Shown: positions 1 to 12,437, counted from the stretch's first letter. The stretch is 64,000 nucleotides of DNA from Carallia brachiata (GCA_021464245.1 JADCRB010000040.1:5114273-5178272); one strand, 5' to 3'. Numbers and translations are program-made. Notes: a model not told the origin generated them from the sequence alone.

Positions 1-2130
1 AAGAGAGGAGGAAAAAAACAACCTTTGGACAATGACAAATAAAAAATCATATTCTTTCCGATGAATTTAAAAAAAAGAAACAAGGAAGAAGAAGGAAAAA
101 TATCACATCGAAACAGTGGCATGCTCTCTCATAATAACGGTGCATGGATATGCAACATATTTAGAATTATTCATTGTGAAGCATACGCATTAATAATTGT
201 TTTGAAAGAGAAACGATTAAAAACAACAAACGTTCAAAGATCAATCCCTTTAACTATATGCTTGAGGTTTAGGAATCGTAAACACTTCAAAGGACGGGAG
301 AAAAATCTGGAGTCATTCTTCAAAAAATTCTAATCCAAGTCCCGAACCACTTGCATTAGATGAATTGATGTCCCGTACTCCCCATCTTGGGCTCCTCAAC
401 GGGAACTTCCACTTCTTCTCGTGGAGGAGGCATTTCGATCACGTGCTTTTGAATTCTTTTAACATGATATGCGTAAGAGTTTATAAAATATTATTTTTTA
501 CGATAAAAAAAGTTAGAGGTTGCTTTAGTGCAAAATATATCAAACAACTTTATTCTTTGTATTTATTATGTAACAAATATTAATAGTGAATAAAATTTAG
601 TCTTCAATTTATAGAGCGTACTTTTAATCACGTAAACTTTTAATGGTCGCTTATAATACAAGTTTTTTTATAACGTCGTTGACCTCTTATTTAACTATCT
701 CATAAGATGGATCTATTATATGAGTACTGATGGTTCAAGTGTGACTTTTCGACAACTCATTCGACAAAAATTGAATCAAGAATTGACATTTACACTTCAA
801 CAAGATCCTTCAATTTCATTACAAAGTAAGGACACTTAATTTTATTTACCGAAAGAGAAAAAGAGTTAAGATTCAAATTCGAATTTACTGCATGAAAATT
901 AATCAAATCACTATTCTAAATACAACGTCCAATGGTATCAACGTTGTTTGATAAGCTAGCTCTTTAAACTGTTTTTCTATTGTTTTGTGTTTACATTAGC
1001 AAATTTATTTCAAAAGAAAAACTTGAATTCGTATTTAAACCGTATATCATTTAAATATTAAAATTGTTGTTTGTTTAACAATTACGTTTTTTTTTCTTAT
1101 TATTGAGTAGTTTTCTATATACATAAATTTCATGCCCTCTTTTTAGAATTATTTATCAAAATTTTTAAAATAAAAATTTAAAATTTAGCCACTACGGTGT
1201 TCTTTAAGAAAGAAACAGTTATATTTCTTTTGTTCATCCCCATGCTCACCACAATAGAATCATTTTCGAGCGCTCGTGACAAGTCAAGTGATTGATTAAG
1301 TAGTTGAGTTAAATGTACCTTATTTAATTAAATTTATAGAATTTACTCTCTTATGAGTTATTATTTCTTACAATAATTAAATGTAATTTTTCTAACAATT
1401 ATGTAATATAATACCCCTCCTTACTCATTTTGTTTAAAAAAAAAAAAAAACAATAGAATCTTCTATTAGATTTAATTTTTAAAGATCAATCAAAATATAG
1501 TCCATCAAACTAATAATTAAATTATTCTCTGTACCATCAAATTAATGTTCAGCACCCGTAAAGTGAAAACTTTTTTTTTTAGCCAAAATAAAATATATAT
1601 TATGTATATGTCAATAATCATTTCTCAAAGTTGACGCCGGAATACTCCTATTTATGGCCCCCTCATCCAACCACTCTTAAAGAAATAGATCCATCACCCA
1701 AGCATTTACATAATCAAATATAGCTCTGCTATTGAAAATCACGGTAATTGTTAAATTTAAAACTCAACACCGTACCATAGTCTTTTCTTACAAAAGCGGA
1801 CATTCGGCTATTTGACAGGAGAGGGTATGAAGACTTGAACTTAGGTGTGGAGCTCACATATACTAATTACTAAACTACGATACTGAATGATAATGTGAAA
1901 ACTCTATATTAATGACTATTTAGATAGCGAAATTGTTATTAATTTGTTATTACAATTAAGTAATTATTTTAATACATTATAATTACAACATAATAACCTA
2001 TCATTGATCAGTGAAGGAAAAAAAAAAAAGTTAACTTCCCAAAAAGTACCTTACTATAATTAATTTTTCTTACTTAAAAAATTCAAATATGTAATTTTTT
2101 TCAAAAAATTATTTCCTGCTAAAGTCTAAA
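1..2130. other. Gene-free AT-rich stretch
   Basis: No open frame here looks like a conserved protein. The DNA is AT-rich with scattered A and T runs and decayed repeat text. The short frames near 61-583 have the composition of random AT-rich DNA and I do not call them genes. Confidence 0.6.
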
Positions 2131-2430
2131 CCGTCCAGGGTACATAGCGAGCGTTGATCATACGCCACCTGGCTTCCCAGCCAGCAGCAGGAACAATCAA
2201 GATTAGCGAGTCCACAAACAATTCGAACCCCTTGCAAGTCACTCGCGACCTGGTGCTTAAGCACGAAATCTTTAAGCCGCATGTTTGTCCCAGCTTCGAC
2301 TTTTAGTTAGCCAAATACCAGCATCGGCACAAAGTTAGTCACCTATCGGAGCACCAAAATCTTGAAACCAAACGGCGGGCGAATGAGTGTCTATTGCCGA
2401 ACCTTCGATCGTCTCCACAGTCAATAATGG
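2130..2430. other. GC-richer island, unidentified
   Basis: About 300 bases are clearly less AT-rich than both flanks. No frame stays open across the island on either strand. It is probably a decayed fragment of an exon or transposon. I do not recognise the source. Confidence 0.3.
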
Positions 2431-3021
2431 TCTATTTGAATTATTAGATTTGGATGAAAAGAAAAATTATGAAAAAAAAAAGTTATGAAAAAAAATTATA
2501 AAAATTTATTATTTGGATATATGAGAAACATGTGTGAAAGAAAATGACAAGAAAGTAAAATTGTACATTTAAATTATATGAGAAAATAGTGAAGAAAAAA
2601 AGTATATAATTAAATTTTATAAATATCCCTACTTGAAATTGTTTAGTGGTTGAAATTGAAGAAGAACAAAGTAGGGCCAAATTGGGGGTACTTTGATAAA
2701 TTTATTTCATGCGGCGTTGTTTTTCTTTGTTCTATTTGTATAATAACTAGGAACAAAAAAACCATTCAAATACTGAGTACTTTTTTTGTTTGAAAAATAG
2801 TTACAATTTTTCTTTCTAATAATTCAAACTAAGTTTACTTTTATAGTTAATTTAAATTTATAAAATAGATAGTTAAATCAAATTGATTTAAAAAAAAAAA
2901 AAGCACAATAGTGCATATTTTATGTGTATATACATCACAGATTTCATTAATTACTTGTTGATTAGAAACTGAGTAAAAACAATATACTAAGAATTAAAGG
3001 AAAAGGAAAACAATAAAACCT

Positions 3022-3510
3022 GATGAGGTAGGAATCGAAGGGGACACCATTAAAATTCAAGACATTGCTCTTCACTTCGAAAACGCTCTCCAATTCCTCG
3101 ATCTATCTTATGATCTTATGAGGCACTACTTCTATAAAGCTATTAGACTGCCGATTATCCATTTATTGATGAAAAAGGAATATTCAACGACCATTCAAAT
3201 CCAACTTTTTACAATTATATAAAATACATAATTATATATGCACTATTTTTTTATTTTTTATTTTTCCATGCGAAAGGAATATGGTGTTTGGATGCAAAAA
3301 TTTGCCAATGATGATAAATCAGTCACCAAAATATCTTCTTTCGGGACTGAATGGCTTTGTTTAAGCCTTGCTATGCGCAATTTCGACGCATATTAACGTG
3401 TTTATGGTGAGATTACAAAAAGGAGAAATTCGAGGAATAGAGTTTTGAAGCCTAAGTTGGGATTTTATTACAAGTGTGAAAGCTGGAACAGACTGGTATT
3501 GAAAACATAA
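3022..3510 (+). pseudogene. Decayed coding fragment, family not recognised
   Basis: Two stretches on the plus strand have codon use unlike the surrounding AT-rich DNA. The first, from 3022, reads about 50 codons beginning DEVGIEGDTIKIQDIALHF. The second, from about 3280, reads EYGVWMQKFANDD and later KISSFGTEWLCLSLAMRNFDAY. It then meets an in-frame TAA at 3394-3396 and continues with ITKRRNSRNRVLKPKLGFYY until a TAA at 3508. The gap between the two could be a former intron. The internal stop and the missing start argue for a relic. I could not assign a family. Confidence 0.4.
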
Positions 3511-3584
3511 GTTTAACAAATTTTTTTAAAAAAAAAAATAAGAGCGTATGTCTTCAATACTATTAAAAAAAACGAGATTGAGTA

Positions 3585-3715
3585 TTTACTCTAATGGTTG
3601 AGAAGAATGCTCCTTAACTACAACGTGGAGGGTTCAACTTCTACCAACCTTATTTCTTCCTCTCTATTTCCCCCTCTCCTTATATAGCTAATAGGACTCC
3701 TTGTAAATAAAAAGA
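3585..3715 (+). mobile_element. Possible tRNA-derived SINE
   Basis: The text around CTAATGGTTGAG (near 3590) resembles a Pol III A box. About 35 bases on, GGGTTCAACTTC resembles a B box. The segment then runs into a T/C-rich body and a tail near 3708 reading TTGTAAATAAAAAG. This order suggests a SINE. I found no target-site duplication, so the call is tentative. Confidence 0.35.
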
Positions 3716-5099
3716 AAAAAGCTCTAAAAAATGAGGGAAAAGTTCCAAGCCTCCGCCAACATTGATATATTGCTTTTAATTGCTGAAAAAAAAAAAGAAG
3801 TGGATTTGCAGTAACTCCTGGACGTAAATCAAGAGGCAGAGACAAAGTCTCTCATCTGAAGAAAGCAAAAAAAAAAAAATCAATCAAGAATAAAGGAGAA
3901 AAAACCATAAAAAAATTAAAATAACTATAATTAATTGTAAGCACTGACTTTGATGAGAAATTGTTTAAATAGAAACATTAAAACCTGGAATTGAGTAATA
4001 TAGCTAACAATAAATAAAAGAATAATAATGCTTACAATTTATAAAATAATATTTGTACTTTTATAATGTGAAAAAGAAAAGATTGCATATGATAATTCTA
4101 AAATATATTGAAATTACAATTCTAATTTTATAGAATACTAAAAAAGATCACTATCACTAAAATCCTAATTCTATTAGAATATTTAGAAAGATTATAATTA
4201 TTGATAATTTATTAAATTCAAAAATTTAGAAATTAAGCTTTTGAGAATACAAGCATCTGAGACTGTCATGTAAACATATAAATATTTTTTATACTTCTAT
4301 AATTATATTTTACTAGTATTACAACAGCGCAATGCACATGTTTATAAAATTTGTTGAGAATCTTATTTTTAGTTGCATTTTATTTAAGGTAGAAAAATAA
4401 AAAGGCATTTAGTTTAGTATTATTTTTGTTTTTTAAATCTGATTTGAATTAAGTTTACTTTTACAATTAATTTAGATTTTAAAAATAATTAAATTAGATT
4501 GATTTTAGGATAATTTTATGATAAAAAAGTAGGATTTGGCAGTAATTTTTTTCCTTTTGATAAAATAGTTCTTTTTTTTTTCTTTTTAAGGAAAAAAAAG
4601 TGAATTTGAGATAATATTCTATTAGTTCTTGAAATGCAGGATTTGACTTTTAAGAGTAGTTTTTTTCTCTTTTTATCTTTAATTTTCCTACTTCAGAAAA
4701 TTCCGTGATTAAAGAAATTAAATTGAATTTAAAGTAAAGTTATGAAAATTAGTAGAATCTTTATTTGATTATAGTTAAATCTATATTAATTGATTTATAT
4801 AATTCCATTTTCGTGGTAATCAATCGAATTTTCATAATTATAAGATTTTTCTAATACCAATAGATATTTAATATTTTTACATAATTATATGTAAAAAAGA
4901 AAATAACATAATTAATAAACTAAAAAAATTATAATCAATTATAAATACTAATATTGATGAGAAATTGATTGGATGAAGAGAAATAAAATCTAAAATTGAG
5001 AATCTAGAGCACACATAATGAAGAATCAAAAAATAAAAATCACAAAAAGATTAAAGAAAAAAACATAATCAATAACAAAATATACACCAGGACCATGTG

Positions 5100-5533
5100 T
5101 TAGTAAGAACTCAAGAGGTACAAATGACTAGTAGGATTGCCTCCATTGGTTCCAATGGAGGCTTTCCAACCTACATCCGTATAATTAAGCCAGTACGTAA
5201 TTAATGGAATTTCATAATTTTTTGGAATTGCAATTGTATCAATAAGATTAAAACGATGGTACATTTTAACACACCCAAATTTCGTTGCTATTGATCTGCA
5301 ATGGAAAACAAAAATTAAGTCTACATCGTACCAATAGAAATAGGAATGGAATTTCATAATTATAATTACCTTTTGTGAAGAACATCAATAACTTTCCGAA
5401 GCGACACCTACTATGGTCATTGTTTTAGCATCAGGGCCCCTGGATCATCGTTTATTGCTTCCTCAGCCAACCTTCCCATATACATGCAAAGAACATCAAG
5501 CTGAAACTCATCATACCATATAGTGGAACATAC
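5100..5533 (-). pseudogene. Unidentified coding-like fragments
   Basis: On the minus strand, 5533-5417 reads 38 sense codons, including IWYDEFQLDVLCMYMGRL and EEAINDDPGALMLKQ, before TGA. Base use is less AT-biased than the flanks. An 85-codon frame at 5357-5100 follows in the same direction. The fragments have no shared start, no clear splice sites and no family I recognise. They lie next to the GATA relic and may come from the same decayed region. Confidence 0.3.
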
Positions 5534-5563
5534 ACAAAAGTAAATCTTATTTATTTATTGTAA

Positions 5564-5764
5564 TTAATTGAATTTGGACCGTTTCTTGAACGGAAGATGT
5601 TCATTGCTAATTTTTCCCTCCGTGGGATGAGCCTTGTTCTTCATAGTCGGTGTGTTGGCAACAACAAAAATGCCTTTCGCACCGGCTGCATTTGCTGCAG
5701 CCATGGCCACGTTCCTTGTCTTCCTTTGCCGAATTCCGCAAGCGTTGCAAAGTGACCGCACCCC
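5564..5764 (-). pseudogene. GATA zinc-finger factor fragment (GNC/CGA1-type C-terminus)
   Basis: The minus strand encodes RSLCNACGIRQRK, the second half of a plant class-B GATA zinc finger with its CNAC cysteine pair. An Ala-rich stretch follows, then TPTMKNK, and the end is LPFKKRSKFN. This order matches the C-terminus of GNC/CGA1 (GATA21/22) proteins as I remember them. The first half of the finger (CxxC followed by TPLWR) is absent upstream. No AG acceptor sits just before the homology, so an intact terminal exon is unlikely. I read it as a gene fragment or retained relic. A distant upstream exon cannot be fully excluded. Confidence 0.6.
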
Positions 5765-6055
5765 AAATAATATACATAATTGGAAAGGATGATATAATAT
5801 ACATTGGGGCCTTTTGGTTAGTTAAATTACTAGAGAGGGAGAAGCCCTACTTTTTTGGTTTTTTTTTTGTCTTTCAAATAAAATTAGTGTGGCTCTTAAA
5901 TAGATTAAGAGGAATTTATATATGTATTTTTTAAAGAGGAAAATTTATAGGACTTTAAATTAGTAAAAGAAATCTACTAATTTATATAAGATTTTCATGA
6001 TCAAGAATTATAGAAGTATCTACCCCAATTAATAAATAAAGGAGACGGCTTCACA

Positions 6056-6254
6056 TGTCCATAAACAATAGAAGAGGTTTTTTATTTTAAACAATAATTT
6101 GTCCATAAACAATAGAGGGGAATTGGGAAATTTATTGTCCTTTTATTTGCCACGTGTCCATAAACAATAAAAGAGATTTTTTACTTTAAATAATAATAAT
6201 TTGTCCATAAACAATAGAGGAAAATTTGGGATTTTTTTTTTCTTTTTATTTCCT
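6056..6254 (+). repeat. About 100-bp unit tandemly duplicated
   Basis: The phrase GTCCATAAACAATA occurs four times, near 6057, 6110, 6156 and 6203. Copies 1 and 3 are followed by AGAG and a T/A stretch, copies 2 and 4 by GAGG. This shows a direct duplication of a unit of about 100 bases that itself contains two copies of the phrase. Confidence 0.7.
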
Positions 6255-6479
6255 ATATAATTTGACAAATTGATATGTGATAGACAGAAAAAAGTTGAAC
6301 ACTTTCTCTTAATTTCGGCTTTATATATCTAACTAAAGTTATCCCGCAGGCTTGTCTTATCTTATTAGACAGTGATAATATGAATTTAGTTAGATATTAA
6401 GGTGAAATTTAATATTTTTACTATTGTAAATAATGTAATAATAATTTATATGTAAATATGTAAAGCCGAAATTGAGAGA

Positions 6480-8580
6480 AAATTTCAACTTTTCTTTTTC
6501 TTCCATTTAACAACTTTTCATAAATTTACAAATTAAAAATATTAAAAATATCTCATAATTACCAAAATTTTATTACAATGAGGATTATGATTTCTTTTAA
6601 TCAATTAATATAAATTTAATTTTAATTTAATAAGAATTCTATTAATTCATATAGTACTATTTTGACTCTAATTAAATTTTTATAATTATAAAATTTTCTA
6701 AGAAAAGAAAACAAGAAAAAAAAACTATTCTTGAATTCTCCTATTTAAAAAAGAAAAAATATGTTAACCAAAAAAATATTAAGAAAATCTCTCAATAAAT
6801 GAAAAATCTCTCAAATTTACCTATCTTTTCTCCCAAAAAAAAAAAAAAACCTTAAATTTTCCTCAAATGAGAAGAAAACTTTTTAAAAAATTGCTTCCAT
6901 ATTTTTCTTTTTAAAAAAAGAAAAAAAAATTGTTTTATTTTCTTTAAAAATTTAAAAATTTCTAAAAAATAATACTCAAAATTAGAATTTTTTTTATTTT
7001 TTTAATAAAATAAAATAAATTTATTAATAAATATGATTAAATTCACGTATTGCAGGAGTCTATTAATAGTATAATTATATAATATTTTGCCCTCCGTGCT
7101 TCTCCAACAATGTTTAAAAGCCAAGGACAAATTTGGGAGGAGTTGTTTTTTCCTTTTTATTTCCTTAATTTGAGAAATTAACACGTAACAAAGAGAAAAG
7201 TTGAAAATGATGTAATTGTAAGTGGTGTAATTATTTCTCTCAACTTCTATTTTAGATAAATGGTGTAATTATTTTTTCTTTATAAAAAATAAAAAAGAAT
7301 TAAATTATTTTTTCTCTCTACAAAAACGGAAAATATAAAGAAAATTAAAATTTTAACATTTTTTTCTTTTTTTGTCTTTTCTTCTCAAGAAAACAGATAT
7401 GCATGGAGAATGGGAGAAAATAATTGCACCAATAAACTTTATTAATACTGTATGTATTCTTCTAGAAACAAAGGATCTTGTGGATACTATCTTATAGGTT
7501 TCCAATATGTTTTTTTTTTTTTTTGGCGACTTCCTTGTTCTAATTTATCGACAGGCATGTTTGTTCCAAATAAATATCATTTTGGATAAATATGAAATTA
7601 AGATATTTAGTTATATCATAATTATTACAATCATTAAAGAATATTCATATTATTTATATGTAAACATTAAAGTCAAAGTTGTGACAAAATTTTAACTTTT
7701 CTCTTTCTACCCTTGTAACAATTTCTCATAAATTCACAAATTAAAAATATTAAAATATCATATAAATATGAAAATTCTATTACAATCAGAATTAAGATTT
7801 TATAAATCAATAATATAAATATTTCTAGAGTCCAGAACTGTTTTTCAATCAGCTGCTGTCAGTAAGTCAAATAAGGAAATAAGTAGAATCAAACAGTAAT
7901 ATTAAAAAATTTACCAAATACTTATTTTCCTGTTTTTTGAAAATAAAACGTAAATACACCCCTTCAAAAATTAACTCAAACACTCCCTAAGCATATAAAG
8001 CAGAAGTTCAAAGAAAATCTCTACTTTTTTCTCTCTATTATGTGGCGACTTCTCATTCATTTGTAAATTATAAATATTAAAATATCATATAACTATCAAA
8101 ATTCTATTACAATTAGAACATAATTAAGATTTTATAAATCAATTAATATAAATTTAATTATAATCAAATAAAGATTCTATTGATTTCTATAATACAGCTT
8201 TGACTGTAATTAAATCTTTATAATCATAAAATTTTATAATAAAAGAAATAATAAAAAAGAATAAAAAATTATTCTTGAATTCTCCTTTCTAAAAAAAGAA
8301 AAATGATTATAAAAATCTCTTAAATTTACCTTTTTTCCCTAAAAAGGAAAAAATAACTACACTAAGATTTCCTCAAAAAGAAGAAAAAAAAAATTATTCC
8401 CAATTTTTTTCCTTAAAAAAATTATTTTCTTAAAAAGTAATTAAATTTTTTTAAAAAAATAATACTCAATATTATAATATTTTTTTGTTTTTTCTTTCAA
8501 ATAAGATAAAATAAAGATAAATTTGTCAACTAATATCATTAAATCCACGCATTATATGAGTCTATTACTAATTAATTTAT
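6480..8580. repeat. Diverged direct repeats of an AT-rich element
   Basis: About 600 bases from 6480-7080 recur in the same order at about 8035-8575. Shared landmarks are CTCATAAATTCACAAATTA, a TATTACAAT motif, TTCTTGAATTCTCC and a closing AAATTCACG/AAATCCACG followed by GAGTCTATTA. A third partial copy lies at 7690-7830. Related openings appear near 6230 and 9250. No coding frame is present, so these look like copies of one non-autonomous element. Confidence 0.55.
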
Positions 8581-9902
8581 ATGTTCGTATTCATGTTCAA
8601 CTTGCCTTTATTATGTACAAAAAAAAAAAAAGGGAAACAATTATGTACAAACTCAAATTCAGCAAGCAAACATAACCACGTCCATGTACCATTACCGTGT
8701 AGGAGAGAGCGCACAAGCGAAAAACACTTGTACAGACTTCTTAGAAGCCCCCGGTAGTGAGTGCAATATGGGTAGAGCAAAAGCTAGTGTTGCCTGAACA
8801 TGTCCAAGCAAGACCAATCAAGTTTCACTGCAAACCTCAAAGCACGAAAACACCAGTTCCATAGCTTTTTTAATTAGCCAAATGATTTCAAATTAAAAAT
8901 GCAAATTCCACAATCCAAAGGGAAACTAATTTTAGACTTCAACAAAATTACACAGAGAAAATAATAAAGAGAAAAAACAAAACAAAAAACCTTTGAACGC
9001 GTGAGGAATAGTTTGAAACTGAATCTTTGTAAGGGATCGTCATCCGAAATGATGGAATATAAAATAGAGAGATGGAGAGAGAGAGAGAGAAAGATAATTT
9101 ATAAAAAAAATTAAAAAATTTAGAAGTATCCTTAATTAGGTGAAAATTAATATATACTTCAATTGTTGGTAGATTTTTCCTTTTCTAAAAAAAACTTAAA
9201 ATGGTTGTTTCCCTTGTAAGAATAAAAATATAACGAGAATTAAATTATTATTTTTTGTTCAAAAAACAAAAAAATAAATAGAATGAAAATTTAACTATAT
9301 TTCTTTCTTTTTTTTTCAAGGAAACAAAAAGGGAAATTTGTTAAAATTTTTTTTTGGCTTCTTTTATTCCTTTAATTTTGACATATGTCACAGAAAAAAA
9401 AATTAAAGAATTTCTCTTAATTTTTATTTTATATATATAGTATAAATAAATAAGAGTATAGTTACGTGTTTAGGTAGTTTTATCCCAAAATTTGTCTCGA
9501 GTGAAACCGCGATTATTATTTTTAAAACTGCCACTGATATTTTTGAAATGTAAAAATAATAAGTGTTTTAAAAAAATCCATCATAATTTTAAAAATAATA
9601 ATTTTAATTTTAATTAATATAAAATTTAACATACAAACTACCAAAATATCAATTTTTATTTAATAAATAAACATAAATATAAATATATAAGTTTTTTTTG
9701 ACAAAAAGTACCTTACTTTACCCTTTTGCATACAATTCCTTTCTTACAATTTTCCCACGATTACCAAACATTAGAAAACACCTCCATAAACAGGTTTTCT
9801 TTCACATTCGATTTCTCTTGCCCCAAGGATTAAAAAAAAAAAAAAAAAGAACGAAAATATGTTGAATTTTATTCTTGTTTTATATCTCTAGTTAACTAGT
9901 TA

Positions 9903-9922
9903 AAACCCTGGCAAAAACCCTA
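9903..9922 (+). promoter_or_regulatory. Telo-box in the UTP15 leader
   Basis: AAACCCTA lies at 9915-9922, with a near copy AAACCCTG at 9903-9910, about 25-40 bases before the UTP15 start codon. Telo-boxes are established promoter elements of plant ribosomal-protein and ribosome-biogenesis genes. This fits the gene's role. Confidence 0.6.
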
Positions 9923-9945
9923 GCTCTCCGATCGGCATAGCTCCA

Positions 9946-11568
9946 ATGGCCGACCTTCACCAACACGGCGGCGGCGGCGGCCTCCAAGAGATTGCCATCT
10001 CCAAAACCTTCCCGATAAAGCCTAAACTAAAGCCGAAATCAAGAACTCCATCAAAGACATCGGAGTCAAAGTACTGGTCATCCTTCAAGTCCCATCAGAT
10101 CCCAAACCTAATCTCCTCTATCCCCTCCATCGACTTCTCTCCCAAACCGTCCTCTCACCTCTTCGCCGCCGCCAATTCCGCTTCGCTCACCCTCTTCTCC
10201 ACCCAAACCCTCTTCCACTCTTCCACCATCTCCTCCTTCTCCGACGTCGTTTCCTCCTGCTCCTTCCGCTCCGACGGCTCCCTCCTCGCCGCCTCCGACC
10301 TCTCTGGCCTAGTTCAGGTCTTCGATATCAAGACTCGCACCCCACTTCGCCGCCTCCGGTCCCACGCCCGTCCTGTCCGGTTTGTCAAATACCCGCTTCT
10401 CGATAAGCTCCATCTGGTGTCAGGCGGCGATGATGCCGTCGTTAAGTACTGGGATGTTGCCGGTGAGACAGTGGTTTTGGACCTGCTGGGCCATAAGGAT
10501 TACGTGAGGTGCGGGGATTGCTCTCCAGCCAATGCAGATATGTTTGTTACTGGGTCTTATGATCACACAGTGAAGCTGTGGGATGTTAGGGTGGAAAGCA
10601 AGAAATCAGTGATGGAAGTTAGTCACGGGAAGCCTATAGAGGATGTGATTTTTTTGCCTTCTGGCGGAATGGTCGCCACGGCTGGAGGGAACAGCGTGAA
10701 GATTTGGGATCTGCTTGGAGGAGGGCGGTTGGTTTATTCCATGGAGAGTCATAACAAGACAGTCACGTCCATTTGTGTGGCTAGAATGGGTCAACAGGAA
10801 GCAACCCAGTATAGAATCTTGAGTGTTGCTTTGGATGGGTATATGAAGGTTTTTGATTATGCCACAGTGAAGGTCACCCATTCAATGAGGTTTCCTGCTC
10901 CACTTATGTCGATTGCAGTCTCACCGGATTGCACAACAAGGGTTATTGGGACTTCCAATGGAATCATATATGCTGGGAAGAGGAAGGTGAAGGTGGAGGA
11001 AGATGCGGAGGAGGACGGTAGATTAAAGGATTTGATGGCATTAGGGAGTGTGGCAGAACCACAGAGGCGGCCTTTGAGACCCAATTATTTCAGATACTTT
11101 CACAGGAGTCAAGGGGAGAAGCCGAGTGTGGGGGACTATCTGATTATGAGACCAAAGAAGGTGAAATTGGCAGAGCATGATAAGTTGTTGAAGAAGTTTA
11201 GGCACAAGGAAGCTTTGGTTTCAGTGTTGGAAGGGAAGAATCCGGAGGACGTGGTGGCTGTGATGGAGGAGTTAGTGGCGCGGAGGAAGTTATTGAAATG
11301 CGTCTCCAATTTGGATGGAGACGAGCTTGGAATGTTGTTGGGGTTCTTGCAAAGGCACTCGACCATGCCAAGACATTCTGGATTGTTAATGGGATTGACC
11401 AAGAAGGTGCTTGAAATGCGGGCTGAGGATATTGGAGCCTCCGAACCGTTGAAGGGTCATATTAAAAACCTCAAGCGCTCTGTCGAGGAGGAGATTCGGA
11501 TACAACAATCATTGCAGGAGATACAGGGCATAATTTCTCCTTTGTTAAGGTTCGCTGGAAGGAATTAG
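9946..11568 (+). CDS. UTP15: U3 snoRNP WD40 protein UTP15 (SLOW WALKER1)
   Basis: Intronless gene for 540 residues, close to the length I recall for Arabidopsis SWA1 (about 530). The N-terminus is basic and Lys/Pro/Ser-rich. WD40 repeats run from roughly residue 75 to 350, with typical ends such as VVKYWDV, TVKLWDV and SVKIWDL. The C-terminal UTP15 domain follows, with RPNYFRYFHR near residue 385 and a helical end. UTP15 belongs to the t-UTP/UtpA part of the small-subunit processome and acts in the nucleolus in 18S rRNA maturation. SWA1 is needed for female gametophyte progression. The ATG is the first after the telo-box leader and the frame is open to TAG. The gene runs tail to tail with NPL4. 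Confidence 0.95.
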   Translation: MADLHQHGGGGGLQEIAISKTFPIKPKLKPKSRTPSKTSESKYWSSFKSHQIPNLISSIPSIDFSPKPSSHLFAAANSASLTLFSTQTLFHSSTISSFSDVVSSCSFRSDGSLLAASDLSGLVQVFDIKTRTPLRRLRSHARPVRFVKYPLLDKLHLVSGGDDAVVKYWDVAGETVVLDLLGHKDYVRCGDCSPANADMFVTGSYDHTVKLWDVRVESKKSVMEVSHGKPIEDVIFLPSGGMVATAGGNSVKIWDLLGGGRLVYSMESHNKTVTSICVARMGQQEATQYRILSVALDGYMKVFDYATVKVTHSMRFPAPLMSIAVSPDCTTRVIGTSNGIIYAGKRKVKVEEDAEEDGRLKDLMALGSVAEPQRRPLRPNYFRYFHRSQGEKPSVGDYLIMRPKKVKLAEHDKLLKKFRHKEALVSVLEGKNPEDVVAVMEELVARRKLLKCVSNLDGDELGMLLGFLQRHSTMPRHSGLLMGLTKKVLEMRAEDIGASEPLKGHIKNLKRSVEEEIRIQQSLQEIQGIISPLLRFAGRN

Positions 11569-12437
11569 AAATCAATGGCTTCTATTTGTAAGTTAATCCA
11601 TGTTGATTAGCAGAGAACAATAGATGTCTTTCAATTTTGTCTACCTATTATCATTTGGTTGGAAAGCTTCGTTTTTCATTTTTGGGTCAATTATTTGAAT
11701 TAGAAATTCTGTCATCGAGACCAACTTCACTTGGAAGCCTTAGAAAATTTCTGTATTACAATTAATGTCGGGAAAAATAGACTCTGCATGGCAATTGTTG
11801 CTGGAAACGTGGACATTTGATTGTGGTGCCTGTCTTTAAAATGGTTGTCGTGTGACTGACTTGGCAGAACTAAGCTTCTTTCTTCTGTTTTTTTTTTTTT
11901 TTGACACAAGCTTCTTTCTTCTGATTTTCATTATAATCTGCCATTTGAATTTTTGCCTGAAGTTGGGACTTTGTTTCTTCATTCTTGTAAGTTGATTCAA
12001 AGTAGGACGTGTGATTTATGTCAGATAATGACTCCAAAGAATCTCTGGAAGTCTTTTTTTTCGTCAGAAGCTTGGCAGCCATTAAGCTTGTCAGCTCCAT
12101 ATTTAGGAGTCTGGCACCGGGGTGTCGCCAATGCTATGGTGTAATAAAGCTTCATATTGTTTGGTTACAAATAAAACGCTCTAACCCCCGCCCCCTTTCC
12201 CTTTCTCTTATTCCCAAATTTTAGCAGAAAATAAATCAAGGAACCAACTGCTTAAAATGACACCTGAACTTGAATAAGATTAAAAGCCATGTAGACAGTG
12301 TACAGGTTGAACCAGGGCACAACACCGCACCAGGACACAATAAGTTGCATCAGAGAACAATATAGCTAGACAGTTCCAAGCCCCAAGAAAAGTAAAGTGG
12401 CAATGAGCTTGTCCAATGACAGGGTATCCAGGCAGGA
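11569..12437. other. Convergent UTP15-NPL4 intergenic region
   Basis: The 3' ends of two convergent genes share about 870 bases, which should hold both 3' UTRs and poly(A) sites. A tiny retroposon insertion lies at 11888-11907. No gene is seen in this gap. Confidence 0.6.
11872..11923 (-). mobile_element. Extremely 5'-truncated retroposon with target duplication
   Basis: A perfect 16-base direct repeat, AAGCTTCTTTCTTCTG, occurs at 11872-11887 and 11908-11923. Between the copies lie only 20 bases: 15 T followed by GACAC. Read on the minus strand this is GTGTC plus A15 inside a target-site duplication, the product expected of aborted target-primed reverse transcription. Confidence 0.75.
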
